Source: Bursaphelenchus xylophilus (Eukaryota; Nematoda; Chromadorea; Rhabditida; Aphelenchoididae). Taken from it: a DNA stretch of 64,000 nucleotides. The stretch lies in assembly GCA_904066235.2 (NCBI GenBank), contig CAJFCV020000004.1, positions 11,656,001-11,720,000 of the forward strand, written 5' to 3'. This document shows positions 35,142 to 46,938 of this stretch, piece by piece; the first letter of the stretch is position 1, and the number at the start of each line of letters is the position of its first letter. Under the pieces are notes generated by a model. The model ran no database searches, was not told where the DNA came from, and saw only the letters and a program-made list of their open reading frames with translations. A program made the translations under genes and the position numbers.

Positions 35142-35590
35142 CAGGGGAAGTACCCCAAGTGCGACGCTCAGATTTTGATGAAGCTTGGCACAAATTTTGA
35201 ATATTTTTTTCTAAGATATATGCGAGAATCCTAGCTCGCGCTTTGCAGAAACAACCGATATTTTTAGATCAAAAGTCGGCCAAAAAATTGGACTTTTTGC
35301 CGAATTTCGGCTCGAAAAGTTTCCTGCCTATTTCAACCGTAAAGGGCAATGTTTCTACAAAAAATCAAATTTTTCCGCTCGAAACTGCCAAAGTTCTGGC
35401 CAAAAGGGTGTTTTCTCACTGTCCGCTCTCCACGTTTAGCGTGCTCTCTCGGTGGCAAAAATCGTTCCATATCTCGGCTGCACTTGCAAAGCGCGAGCTA
35501 AAACTTTCAGGAATTAATGCTTAGACCATACTCAACGTGTGTGCAAATTTTAAAGAAAATCTAAGCGTCGCACTTGGGGTACTTCCCTTG
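35142..35590. mobile_element. M4 element, full length, TTA duplication
   Basis: Ends CAGGGGAAGTACCCCAAGTG and CACTTGGGGTACTTCCCTTG, TTA at 35139-35141 and 35591-35593; 449 bp. Confidence 0.9.
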
Positions 35591-35593
35591 TTA

Positions 35594-37835
35594 GTTACCT
35601 TCCCTTGTAAGCATATAAATCCTTTGTCGGCCATCTTTTACTATCCCATCCGCGGCTTCTCAGATCCCCAGAAACTCACTTTGCGTTTTGTTCTTCTCAT
35701 GCCTCTTCAAACCGACGGTGAATTTACTACCCTCGGTGAAATCACTCAGTACAAATAAAAGCCAGATTACATAACGGAACATGTTGTTTGACTGAAAGCG
35801 CACATCAAACTGAACCTCTAAATTCGTTTGTTATTTCACAGGGTTTGATCGTTTTTTGTTATTTAAATACCCCAGATTTGTTGGGGTTCCGTAACATGAG
35901 GCGTGAATCACCAAACGAGATCAGAGTTGTATTTTAAGTCGGGGCTGTGAGCCTTTTCAAAACGAGGTCACATGTCTGTTATGGTGATGATATCAGCTGT
36001 TTTGATCGACGATTTCGAGTTTATGCTGATAACGCGTAAACGTGGGTGCGTTAAGTCCCAAAGGTGTGGTGCCCTGTAGTTTGCATATGCTTATTATATT
36101 ATAGTACCGTGTTTTGTTTCGAAAGAAGAGAAAGTAACGAAATTAGCGCTATGACTTCAGGTCGACCATACCTTGGGTTTGCTTTGGTTTGTCGGTAAAT
36201 GAATTGGTAGAGGCTTGGCGAAAGACTAGCTAGTAGAATTATTAAGGTTGATCTGGTCATAGGATAGTTTATAACCTATTTTGTATTATAATATTTACAT
36301 GTATTACTGCAAGAATATCCAGATAAAACATATGGGTTTATTTGCGATCCTTCCTTTCGAGTCGACCATAGTTTGGGTCAACACAAAATCGATCGGTACT
36401 AGACGTAGAACAGGCAAGCAGAGTCCAGAAAAAAGTAGTAGAAGAGGCCTACGGGGCTTAAGAAAGCCGCTGGAAGCTTTGCGAACTCTCGGCAAAGGCT
36501 TGGAAGGAGTCTTGGAGAAGACTTAAAATATGATTACTTTTTCTAATCTTAGAGATTGCCAACCTTTTAATAACATTGAAAAGGCCCATAGGTTCCTTCA
36601 AAAAGATCCTTAAGTGCATGTGAATATCATTGCAGTAATATGTACATGTAAAATAAATCAAAATAAATGATAAACTGTCATAGACAATTTCATGTTGTTG
36701 TTCCTTGTTTTCGCTTACTGTAATTTAATTTTCAAGTTCCTTATTGTTGAGTTTGGAGTAAACAACCTTCTCCAAACGCGTTTCCGTAGCCGAGCAGTAC
36801 GACAAGCTTCTCACTAATTCAATTAGCAACGAATTTCAGCGCTCAAAGCTCTTTTTGCAACCGAATCTAGATTATTTTGCAGAGAAGGGATTTTTTGCAA
36901 AAAAACAGTGAGTTTAAAATCGGGAGTTGTGACGGGGTGAAGCGGATCCAAACAGGAAGGCTTCTGAACTTCTGAAATGGCTTTTTGTCCAGTAATTTAT
37001 TCAAAAAAGTCAACTATAACAAGGGAAGTACGCAAAGCTGGACGCTCAGATTTTGATGAAACTTGGCACAAATTTAGAATAATTTTTTCTAGGACAAATA
37101 CGAGAGCCCTGGTACTTTAAATGACCGAGATTCTTAGGTTGAAAGTTGGCAAACAAAAAACACTTTCTACCGAACTTTGGCTTGAAAGTCATGCCAATTT
37201 CTACCGTAAAAGTAATGTTTCGATACAAAAAAACCGATTCCTTTCGCACGCAACTAGCATAGATATGGCCTAAAAATGAACATAACAACTCTCGCGTTTC
37301 TTGTTCTCTCTCGGCCGGTAAGACCGTTAAGTAAAAATCTCGACTGTCCCAGAAATGTCGCTGAAACTTTCAGGGCCTGATATGTGGCCTATGCTCTTGA
37401 AATCTTCTTCTATAATTTTTACCGGTTAAACCTCAACAAATTTTCAAAGCTTCATAATGATTATGTTTGGAAAAAAGTTTACGTTTTTTTGTCAGATCAA
37501 ACAAGAAATCGACCAATTTTTTTTCTGCTTTGTACCCACCGAAGAGGACCCGTCTTATCCAAACTAGACATTGTCTTACTCTAGTTTGGTCTGAAGTGTA
37601 AGGCAAAATAAATGAGTAAGCCGCTTCACAACCCGTTACACTTTTGAAGGCTTTTTTTTGATCTTATCTTTCTGATGGTCAAAGAAACGACTTCCGAAAA
37701 GTATTGTAATCAATTAATTTATTTTTTTACCCGTATTAAGCATTTTAAAGTAAAATCATACAGACGAACGATAATAAATGAAAGCTATTGCAACATCAGA
37801 GCACAAGTATCAGCGTTAATATAGAAGCCTAATTC
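35594..37835. other. Gene-poor stretch with an inverted repeat and an M4 fragment
   Basis: An imperfect inverted repeat spans about 36260-36690 (TTTACATGTATTACTGCA against its complement near 36640). An M4 left part starts after TAACAAGGGAAGTACGCAAA at about 37031. I see no gene; a missing first exon of the protease could be here but was not recognised. Confidence 0.45.
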
Positions 37836-38600
37836 TTAAAGATGGGCTCGGATTTGATTCTGCGATTTCATCTCGTTGAATTGGCCGTTGTTGATGCTCA
37901 ACATCTCATTGAATTGGCCATTGTTGATGCTCAACATCTCATTGAACTGCTCGTTGTTCACACTGAGCATCTCATTGAACTGGCCATTGTTAATGCTCAA
38001 CATCTCATTGAATTGTCCATTATCGACCTCAATCTCTCCCATGCTCTCTAACATTAGCTCGTTCTTCGTCGAGGAGCATCTAGAACACGTGACCAACTTC
38101 ACATCGAATTCCATGCTCTTCAAGACAACTTCCACTGACTTCAAGGCATCGTGGAACGCTGAATGGACCGATTGGATTCCAAATTCTTTTCCCGGGCTTA
38201 GAATGTAGACTGGAGTCTCGGTGAACTCGGCCAACGTCCGAGAGTAGAGGAAGGAGTAGTTGACCAACTGATCTTGAGCCATTGTAGTCTTGGCGTGAAT
38301 GACGTTGAAGAGTGAGTCCGGTCCCCAAAAGTCATTTCCCATGTTGTTGATGGCGTAGTCAATTCGGCCGTCTGGCTTCATCAACTCTTCCAGAACGTCC
38401 ATCAACGACAAATAATCCATTGAACCGACCTTGACGAATTGAACAAGGATTCGGTTGGCCTTCAAGAAGTCGAGGACAGCTGGCTTTGGAGCTCGGAATT
38501 TTTGGCCCAGAACTTTGATAGTTTTGACGGCCCAGCCTTGAGAATCGACGAATCCAACAACGGATTCATCCAAGGATCCACAGCACAATAAAGTCGACAT
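37836..38600 (-). CDS. Intronless SDR-like protein (catalytic residues lost) with 11-residue tail repeats
   Basis: Single exon, 254 residues. Residues about 1-175 read like a short-chain dehydrogenase/reductase: a cofactor-loop-like start (LLCCGSLDESVVGF), GRIDYAINNMG in place of the usual NNAG motif, and VYILSPGKEFGI followed by VHSAFHDALKSVEVVLKSME where active SDRs have YSASKAAL and helix. The Tyr and Lys of YxxxK are His and His, so normal catalysis is not expected. The C-terminus is five near-identical copies of an 11-residue unit (SINNGQFNEML), encoded by 33-bp tandem DNA repeats at about 37866-38035. The SDR assignment is an inference from motif order. A strong TATA box lies about 150 bp upstream. 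Confidence 0.7.
   Translation of the reverse strand: MSTLLCCGSLDESVVGFVDSQGWAVKTIKVLGQKFRAPKPAVLDFLKANRILVQFVKVGSMDYLSLMDVLEELMKPDGRIDYAINNMGNDFWGPDSLFNVIHAKTTMAQDQLVNYSFLYSRTLAEFTETPVYILSPGKEFGIQSVHSAFHDALKSVEVVLKSMEFDVKLVTCSRCSSTKNELMLESMGEIEVDNGQFNEMLSINNGQFNEMLSVNNEQFNEMLSINNGQFNEMLSINNGQFNEMKSQNQIRAHL
37866..38035 (-). repeat. Five 33-bp tandem coding repeats
   Basis: In-frame repeats encoding SINNGQFNEML variants at the end of the SDR-like gene. Unit 3 differs most (SVNNEQFNEML). The identity of the units points to recent expansion. Confidence 0.9.
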
Positions 38601-38748
38601 TTTTAGTTAGAGATTTCTAGTCAAAGTAGGAGTCTTTTCCGCAGGAGTAGTTAGAAATTTACAGTAATATGATAGCTACTGTAAACGTTTAGAACTTTTG
38701 AAATAGCTTGTTTTGTTCCGGCTGATGTTCTCTCCTTCAAAGGCTGCC

Positions 38749-38755
38749 TTTTATA
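38749..38755 (-). promoter_or_regulatory. TATA box of SDR-like gene
   Basis: GGTATAAAAGG on the - strand, about 150 bp before the ATG and unique in this neighbourhood. A clear TATA with an intronless gene suggests inducible expression (inference). Confidence 0.6.
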
Positions 38756-38759
38756 CCGC

Positions 38760-40178
38760 CTGCTCAGACGTCTCTTTTCTCCTCCCATCAACGCGTTATC
38801 GATGAAATGAGGAACTTCCCCTTCACTTCTTCTCCCCATCAAAAGTTTTTTTGCTTCTGGGAAACAACGAATTAGACAAGAGAGAGGTTCCCGAAAACAG
38901 TAACAGACGGGGAAGTCACAAACCTTTATAGGGAACTGAGGCTAATTTGTGACAGTTGCCGTTAAACTGTAACACGTTTCGCGAACAAACCAGGAACTGT
39001 GTTACAAGGAATCGCGGTCAAAGTCGGGCAAAAAACAATCAAAAAAGTTGGGTCGACAAATTTGAGTGGTTTCCAATGATGACTCAGGTGATACGCAGTT
39101 TGTAGAGCCAGCTAGAGGCTTAAAGACCACACCGAAGTTTTTTCAAAGTTTCAAATTACACTGTATTTTTTGTAATTGCGTACAGAAGAAGGTGAACCAT
39201 GATGGATGCGAGGTGTGACTTCTTGTGGCGGTAGATAAAAGTGCAACGCACTTTTATTTTTGCTTTTTTTGGACATGAAGAAGTTTTTTTGCCATGTCAA
39301 AAAAGCGAAAAGTACAGAAATAAGGGCATGAACGAAAGTGAATTCAGTGATGTCCCGCTATCATGTCTTGCTGAAATGAATTTGCAATAGAAGGTTGTTA
39401 AGTACGACGCTCAGGTTTTCTTTTAATTTTGCACATACGTCGGGTATAGGCCGCATATCAATTCCTAAGAATAAGAATGACAATTTTCATACCAAAATTT
39501 GCAAAAGATGTCATATTTTCGCCAAATCTTTGTCTAAAAATCTCCATATCTTCTGCAAAGAGCAAGCTAGAAATGTCGCACATATCACAGAAAACATTGC
39601 TATTAATTTGTGCTAATTTTCACCAAAATCTGAGCTTTGGAGTCCTTCTTTTGTTAGCTTCAACTTTTCGGCCAGCATGGATGTTTCAAGGTCGGAGGTT
39701 GTCAACTTGGCTGTAATTATCTGACTCAAGGTTGGCGCTATTTTTCACAGTTTTATGGCCGTTTTACAAAACACGGGTGACGAAAACTTCCCATCTTTCA
39801 AAAAAAAATCCTGTTTAAATATGTGTCTTGTAGTATCATCAAAAATTTTAATCCAGCGATTTCCTTGTGACCTTTCCAGCTCATCAGAAATAGTGCGGCC
39901 AATTCCCGCTAACTTTGGTCGTAACTATTTAGCCATTTTCTGCAAAGATCATGGTGAAAATCCGGCCAGTGTCCTTAAAACGATTGATTTTTTTCAAACC
40001 AAATTTCATATTGATCCAACGACTTTTTAAGCGCGCTGACAGTAGACATAAGTAATGGGCGTTTGAACGCTCATTACTCATGTCTACAATAGTGCATTCG
40101 AGCCTCCAGTGTGGTCCCTTCGCAGCCTGTTAAGACTGATGTTGAATACGTTGAAGGTATAATAAATATAATATGTAT
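38760..40178. other. Upstream/intergenic DNA with an M4 remnant
   Basis: An M4 remnant lies at about 39395-39650 (AAGTACGACGCTCAGG to AAAATCTGAGC). A short hairpin is at 40047-40092. Remaining sequence is AT-rich without a supported gene. Confidence 0.45.
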
Positions 40179-40329
40179 AAGTTTGTCGGAAAAGTAATGT
40201 GGATTTGTCGCGTCTTGAAATCACCCTTTATCACTTTGCGACAACTAGCCGCGACTATTGATTTTGTGCGACTACGACGAGGCAAAGCATATTGCTCCAA
40301 CAAATCCACATTATTTTCCCGACAGATTA
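40179..40329. mobile_element. M1 MITE (sub-type B)
   Basis: TAAGTTTGTCGGAAAAGTAA to TTATTTTCCCGACAGATTAA, with inner GTGGATTTGTCGCG matched by CAACAAATCCAC. Confidence 0.82.
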
Positions 40330-41040
40330 AAAATTTATTATAAGTGCGCGGAACACTTTTTCTGCAGAAAAGAAAACAAACTTTTTTCCAAAATGACCAA
40401 TCAATCAATCTGGGTGGGATCGCAAAAAAAACGGCTACAAATATCACTGTTTTTTTACAATTTTCTGCACTTTTACTTCGATCATCAGCAATTTCCACAT
40501 CACTACGCAAGTTTTATTGCATTTTTTGCAGCGTCGACTTTGGTTCAAAGACCACTGTCTGTTCTTCATCAACGGGAAGCGGCTGGACCACACATGGCTT
40601 ATAAAATTACATAGGCTGACGTATACATGTGCTACGAGGTTAAAAAAACATTTTGTAATGTTTTTTAACCTCTGTAGCTTGAGTTTGGAGAAGACCACCA
40701 ACTGAGATAGCGACAAGCGCGAGTCGCGGCTCTTTGGTTGTGTGGCATCTTCTGAGAGTGTGCATGGATTACACCGAAAAATCAACGATGAAATTGCTGT
40801 AACTGTAACACTGACTTCAACTCTTAAAGCCAAATTTTGTAAGCCGAGGTAGCTGATATGCAAAATTCGGCAACATATCTGAGCGTCCCACTGTACTCTC
40901 TTTGTTTGCCAAAGACAAGGCGTCCTTGCTGACAATGAGTCATAAAACGAATATCGTAAGCCAGGGGTCGACAAACTAGAGAAAGACAGACATAGAAAGA
41001 CGATTATGTAAAGCATTTAGCCAAAAAATATTTTCATGTA
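40330..41040. other. Unique stretch with exon-like segment
   Basis: 40490-40620 has an acceptor-like TTTTTTGCAG followed by an open stretch (RRLWFKDHCLFFINGKR), but no donor, start or family match. An M4-type right end (ATCTGAGCGTCCCACTG) is at about 40878. Confidence 0.3.
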
Positions 41041-41045
41041 CAATA

Positions 41046-41205
41046 TCAGTCAGTCCGGAAAGTAATGAACACAATGTCGCTGCGCCTACATATTGTGTCG
41101 CTGAAGTGAAAAGCAATTTTATTTTGTCGCGGCACAATTCATTTTCTCAGCGGCGATGGGATTTTCGATGGGACAAAGTGCCCATTATTTTTCCGACAGA
41201 CTGAT
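41046..41205. mobile_element. M1 MITE (sub-type A)
   Basis: TCAGTCAGTCCGGAAAGTAA to TTATTTTTCCGACAGACTGA, TA flanks. Confidence 0.85.
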
Positions 41206-41307
41206 ACACCAAAATTTGTAAAGTAAAGTATTCATTTGAAGGGCCCAGAAAGGATCGAATTCCGTGCAAAAATCTGCGGCAATGCTGATCTCAACTAGCA
41301 AAATAAG

Positions 41308-41763
41308 TTCATCAAATCCACACCGTCATAACGATGACCCGCTTTCAATTTTTTTTTACGGAAGCCAACTTCATAATGTACGTATATATCCACTATTTCG
41401 GCAAAATAATGTGGATTCGTCGGGCTTTGCCCGGTCAGTCGCGGCTGGGAATTTGGTGTGCGACGGCGGCATTTTGCTGCAACAAATCCACATTAATTTT
41501 CCGACAGACAGAAAACTTCTTGCATTCTCTTTCGATCCGTCATTTTGTGATATATGATAAGGACATCCGACCGTTTCTTGCAGCCGCCGAACAAGTTTGG
41601 TAATTTTGACTGAAAACAAAATCAAATTAAAGTACAAGCGCCCTACAGGAAAAACAGATAATTTGATTGGAGTAGCGTTTCTTGGGACGGGAAGGGCAAG
41701 CGATAATGCAATTACGAACGTCCAAACAAACATCAGCATTCTGTGAACACTTAACGTTCGCAC
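41308..41763 (-). pseudogene. Possible small secreted-protein gene interrupted by an M1 element
   Basis: Reading down from 41763, MRTLSVHRMLMFVWTFVIAL is a good signal peptide, then LPVPRNATPIKLSVFP. A 45-bp intron (GTAGGGC to TTTTCAG, about 41651-41607) would join an exon reading SKLPNLFGGCKKRSDVLII. About 90 bp on it meets the M1 at 41395-41514; beyond that an open stretch (YVHYEVGFRKKKLKAGHRYD) ends in a stop near 41308. I recognise no family, and all of this could be chance. Confidence 0.3.
41395..41514. mobile_element. Truncated M1 MITE (sub-type B)
   Basis: Inner ends AATAATGTGGATTCGTCG and CAACAAATCCACATTA, right end TTTTCCGACAGACAG; the left outer end is worn (TTTCGGCAAAATAATG). Confidence 0.7.
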
Positions 41764-43178
41764 ATGCCGTTACAATGGACATTCGGAAATGGAAAATGTG
41801 GCCAATAAACTAGCAAGGATGTAATAAAAAATAGGAACTTGGGGAGGAAAGCATTTTTTAAATCTTTTAAGCATAATATATGTACAATGCAACAACTTCT
41901 AGTGGTCAGCTTTGCAACCGCAGTTGAAAAAAAAGAGACTTTAGCCAAGTACTTGCAGACGCCGTCTGGATGCTAATGTAAAAATTAAACAGTCGAGATA
42001 TTCAACGACTATTTCCGGCGGGATTTTTCAACACTATCTGACCGGTTTTGGGCGCAAGGATGCAAAATGAAACGATAAATAAACTAGGCCAGCCCAGGCT
42101 TGGAATTTCCGATTTCTTTCTCCTCGGAAAGCGGTCGGTTTTTCCTGTCCACCCATGCCGTCGCGGGCACAAAGGGCTTTGCCTGGGGCAGTAGCTATCA
42201 ATCGTATTGGATTTCGAGTTGGTACAGTCAATGTTGATCAATCCGAAGCGGGGGGAAATTGGAGCAGTTCGAGAAACCGGTGGAAAAAGGAAACGGTGGA
42301 GTTAATCTCGGGATATGTACTGTTCAGTTCTGGTAGCGATGCTACTGCATGGACACCTCCTACACACACCCGATCGGATGATGTTGCATTGACCGGACAA
42401 TATAGAAACCATACTGATTCACTCCATGGTTTTTCCATGTGATTAGTGAAGTAAATTGAATCGAATTGAATTGAATTGAATTGAATTGAGCCCAGGCTTG
42501 AAAATGAAGGCCCACTTTTGGAAAGCCCGGCAGCTTCCCCTGTGAAATTATTTATGAGCAATGGCGCGAACAAGTGTTAAAGTTGTACCAACTTTCAATC
42601 TAAAAACCACAAATCTCACCGCTTTTTCTGCGAAGAGCGAGCCTGCAATCTTGGATATGTATAAAAGAAATATTCACATATGATTTTATTACAACTGTGA
42701 TCAAAATTTGAGCGTTGCACTTGGAGCCCTTCCTCTATTAAAAAAATTCTGAATAAAGCCATAAACCTTTATTCAAACTCGATCGTTCAAACAAACCAAA
42801 GATCGTATTTCGTTCCTTTCGCTACCGTATTGACCTGAGCGAATGACCGATCAGCTGACCCCCGCAAATCTCCGATCCCAGCGAAGTGGACGGCATTTGA
42901 TCGGAGCCCAGCGCTGGTATGCGTTTGGGTTTTCCGTTCAATTTTCTCTTTTTTTATTATTGTGTTATAAAAGCTGTTCTGTTGGGAAAGGTACAAGAAT
43001 AGCGGTCTTGAAGGCGTTAGTTGCATTTTTAATTTGACATTTGACGTGTCCCAAAAAATTATTCGTAAGTTGGGGCAAGCTTTGTTCAAAATCTGAAGCG
43101 TCGCACTTGAAGCACTTGCCGTGTAGACAGACTGGGTAAGGAGGACAGACTTTCTGCCTGTTCAGGCTTGTGAATTTA
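41764..43178. other. Intergenic with microsatellite and M4 ends
   Basis: GAATT-type pentanucleotide run at about 42454-42488. Two isolated M4 right ends (TTTGAGCGTTGCACTTGG near 42706; GAAGCGTCGCACTTGAAG near 43096). The rest is unique; no gene supported. Confidence 0.45.
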
Positions 43179-43343
43179 CAAGGGAAGTACTTTTATGGGA
43201 GCTCCTACTTTTAGACGGGACATATCTCAAAAAATAAAAAAAATGTGCTGATCAAGGATATATAAAAATTAGCTGCGCATTTTAGGTTTTTAGGGGTGAA
43301 AAATGCCCCAAAAGTAGGAGCCCCCATAAAAGTGCTTTCTTTG
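43179..43343. mobile_element. Short foldback MITE with M4-type ends and TTA duplication
   Basis: CAAGGGAAGTACTTTTATGG to CCATAAAAGTGCTTTCTTTG, TTA at 43176-43178 and 43344-43346. Only 165 bp; the arms also share GGAGCYCCTACTTTT-like sequence. It shares the first 12 bp with M4 but not the interior. Confidence 0.85.
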
Positions 43344-43551
43344 TTAGTTTTTTGACAAAGCTATTAAGATATTTATCGTAAATGTCAATTTACAAGCGCT
43401 AGTGTACGCGAGCTGACTCAAATTATGCCCAACGTCGGCGACAAAATTGTAGGTACTGAATCCACATAACTTTCCGACAGACTGACAAACCACCAAAAAA
43501 AGTGTCAAAATTTCATTTTAAGAGCAATCGAGAGATCCAAAATTTTTTTTT

Positions 43552-43944
43552 GTCTATGCCGGAAAAAAATGGGCACAATGTCGATGTCTCGATCACGTCG
43601 CTGAAGTGAAAAGCAGTCTGATTTTTCACAATTCGTTTTCTAAGCGTTGATGCACGTCAATCCAGCGCACTTCCTGAACCGTTTCGAAACTTCGTATTGT
43701 TTTCATTGACTTAAAAGAGAGGCGAAATGTCTTATCGGCACTTTTTCTCGCCTCAAATAACTGCTTTTTCTCGGAAAGGAAGGAGAAAGATAAGAAAATG
43801 GGTTTTATCGGATAGTGACATTTCGTTTTGAACGAATCACCAAAAAGGGGCGGGAAATTTTTTCTTCTATTTTGGATTGACGTGTGATGCAAATTTTGAT
43901 CCGAGATAGTGCTGATTATTTTCCCGACAGACTGATAATTGATA
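43552..43944. mobile_element. M1 MITE interrupted by T5
   Basis: Left piece TGTCTATGCCGGAAAAAAAT, right piece TTATTTTCCCGACAGACTGA; the T5 at 43653-43884 splits the interior. Confidence 0.82.
43653..43884. mobile_element. T5 MITE, 5-bp duplication TGATG
   Basis: CACGTCAATCCAGCGCAC to TTTTGGATTGACGTG; TGATG at 43648-43652 and 43885-43889. Confidence 0.92.
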
Positions 43945-44722
43945 GAGCTATGCTTGAAATCAAGTAAGCCTCTTGCAAAAATGGGTTCCAAGTTTTGCAA
44001 CATTTGACCACCTCTCTGTCGGATATTGTCTTTTGTTTTCTCATTACTTCACATCTTTTCTTACTTCAGGTTTGGCTTTTTTTCTTTTCTTTGAGATAAT
44101 TGCACTTTAAAAGCACAGATCAAAAACCTATCGTGCAAAATCTCAAGACCTTCTCTATCATTGATTCGTTTTTTTTTCAAGCTTGTCTGGCTATCATCTC
44201 TTCTGTCTGGAATTGCTTCTTTTCCACTGAAGTCCACCGCGGTCATATTAACCATTTACCTTTTTTCTGACAAAAAAGATCGCAATTTGCTTGGTCAAGG
44301 TTATGATAACGCCGCCGCTCGGCGGAAGACTCCCGTTTTCGTCGCTTTTCTCTTGACAGATTCGAGTTTACACCGCGCTATTAACATCAGGGGGCGTGGA
44401 GGTTGCTATTTTTAAGCGGTGAAGTGTAGGGTTTGAGTGTAAAAACAGGAAAAGTGGTTTTGATTTGACAAGGGCAGTGTGCAAAGTACGCTGATCAGAT
44501 TTTCTTTTAATTTTGCGCGTAGGTTGGGCCTGGGTTTGGTATCGATTGCTGGTAATTTCATTTCTTTTTGCGCATGGGTAGCGGAGATATTGAACAATCT
44601 TTTCCGCCGAGAGAGTGCGCAAAATGCGGAGAGCGGTCAGACAGAAACGCAGTTTTGCCCATTTCTCCGCTATTTCAAAGGAAAAAAAAATATTTTTCTT
44701 GCATTGATAAATGGCTTACATA
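43945..44722. other. Intergenic with M4 fragment
   Basis: Unique DNA to about 44465, then an M4-like piece (AAGGGCAGTGTGCAAAGTAC to about 44640). No gene seen. Confidence 0.4.
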
Positions 44723-45026
44723 CAGTGGGGGACCAGTGGCAAAAAAGGCACCATTTTGCATCCGGGAAGTATCAAAAAAGCGGAAAAATACCTCCCTCTC
44801 CAAGTGAAAAAACTCCGATTTCAAAAGCCCTCCAAAATGGAGTTGTTTTAATTGGAAAGGGAGGCATTTTGCCACGTTTTTGATACTCCCCTCTTTTTGT
44901 GAGGGAAAGGGCGCGCCCTTCAAAATGAAGTTTTTTCACTTAGAGAGGGAGGCATTTTGCCACATTTTTGATGCTTCCCGGATGCAAAACAATACGTTTT
45001 TTGCCACTGGATCGGGTCCGTCACCG
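44723..45026. mobile_element. M2 element, compound interior
   Basis: CAGTGGGGGACCAGTGGCAA to CACTGGATCGGGTCCGTCAC, TA at 44721-44722 and 45027-45028. The interior contains two right-hand halves in tandem, so it may be an M2 inserted in or recombined with another. Confidence 0.82.
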
Positions 45027-45028
45027 TA

Positions 45029-45651
45029 TGTATGTCATACTGTTAGGAAAAATTAGGCTAACAATAAGTTTGTTCCAAGTTTTAAAAACATTACACAGAC
45101 TTCAATGAACATATATTCTTGTAAAATTTGCATATTCCACAGTTTTTTTTTCTTTTCCTAGCACTCCAAAATTTTCATAAATCTTGGTTAGTACTGTTTC
45201 ACTCATTTTTCCCCTTCTTCTATGATGCAATCAAGGCTAAACTACATACATTTCATTCTATTTTTATGGTTTGTGACGTATATTTTCGATCCGATCTAAA
45301 CTCGTTTCCAAATATCGCCCTCTCTCTCCCCTTCACCATCACATGGCTATCTGATGAATAGAGAGTCATGGGGTCGGAAACCCCCGTTCGCCGACCGAAT
45401 TTTTATCAACCCCAAGCGCTGTGTTGTGGTATCGGCCGTGGGGTCAGCACGGGGGTTTAGTGGTCGGTTTTGGTCCGATCATTGGTCAAACTGGTTTATT
45501 GGGACGAGGTTTTTTTAAGGCGCGTTGGGGAAATAAGAGTTGTTGTAAATACAGTGAAATTTCTGTACAACGAATCGCAAAGGAATCAAAATTTTTTTTT
45601 GCCGTAGAAAGATTTTTTTCACAGAGGTTTATTTCGGTGTAAAGTTGATTC
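45029..45651. other. Unique intergenic DNA
   Basis: AT-rich to 45360, then GC-richer (45365-45480). No gene or repeat recognised. Confidence 0.4.
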
Positions 45652-46862
45652 TTAAAGTGCGAGGTTCTCCAAGCCAGAGCGCAAATAAGGACTGTTCCCG
45701 CTGTGGGACCCAACACGGCGGGTCTCTCTCGCTAAAAAATAAAAAAATTATTTTTTTATTGTTTGAAATGGTACAAAGAAGGTGAAAGATGAGTGAAGAT
45801 CACTGAAAAAAGGTATGTTTTTTGTGTTTTCTGATTTAGGGCAGCTGGGTAAAAATTTTTACGACAGCTGATCCAAGATTTTTTGTGTTTTGGGCGAATG
45901 AAGGTAATTTTGGACATTCCTAAGCATGAAAATGGGTGTAGCTTTCCAAAGAACCATCCAGGAGTGATGTTGATCGAGTTTTTGCCAAGTTAGAGTCAAT
46001 CCCTTCAGCAAACTACCTAGTATAATATAATTTTTTCCAGGACTTTGAATTGGAATGCAGCCAGACGGCTAAATTTCACCGCAAGGACTCGCTGAAGCCA
46101 GAAGAAGAGACGACACCATTCAAATTCCATGTGGATGGCTTTTTCCGAAGCTGATGTCAACGTCGAAAAGGTGAGTTTTTCTTGATTTTCACATTTTAGG
46201 TCGGGAAATCCATTGCTTCTTGAGCAAGGCAATCGGTTTAGCTTCCCAAACATGCTATCTGGATGCTTCATCTTGCGCCACATCCGGCCCACTGTTGTTT
46301 CTAGTGTAATGTAATTTTTACAGGAAAACCGGCCCATTCGCCTCCCATGCCCGCCAGCCTCATCTAAAGAGCTCAGTAAAGACAGGTTCAGCAATATCCA
46401 GATCAACGGTATAATATTTTATGATTAAAAGACGATTTTTGGCTCGCTGCGTCAGTCAATACAAGGGGCCGGACATTCAAAAAAATTTTTTTTGAGTTCT
46501 TTGGCCTAAAATGTTGGTATAGGTCACTAAAACACATTCCCAAAATTTTTTTGCCCAGTGATGCCCGGAAGGTAGAAATTTGCATACGGTTATAACCGTC
46601 CTTCTGAGCTCTGCTGTTGCCGTCGCAATAAAGACAACTTGACGAAACCGACACCATATAGGTTTTGGTGGATGGCAAATTCAAAAATCGCAATTTCAAG
46701 TTAGTAGGATTACTGTAACATACAGTTTTTGACCTTCGGTCGATAAAAATCGACCGTATCTCCGTCAAATCAAAAATCCCACAAGATTTTATTGCAGATT
46801 TGGAATCAGCGTAAAATTCTGGTCTAGAAACATGTAATTTGCATCCTTGATTCCGTGGCAGA

Positions 46863-46938
46863 TAAATCATGGCGCAGTGGGTTTTGACGAAAACTAGTAA
46901 TCTGACGACCCTGGTTCGATCCCCGCTGGAGGCAAATA
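46863..46938 (+). ncRNA. tRNA-like sequence, P4 left arm
   Basis: A box TGGCGCAGTGG (46870-46880) and B box GGTTCGATCCC (46913-46923), 43 bp apart; both close to consensus. Confidence 0.6.

Noticed and set aside
42155..42573. Open frames of 95 and 111 codons near the GAATT microsatellite
   Set aside because: They overlap on opposite strands, the - strand frame runs through the microsatellite, and neither has splice sites or family motifs.
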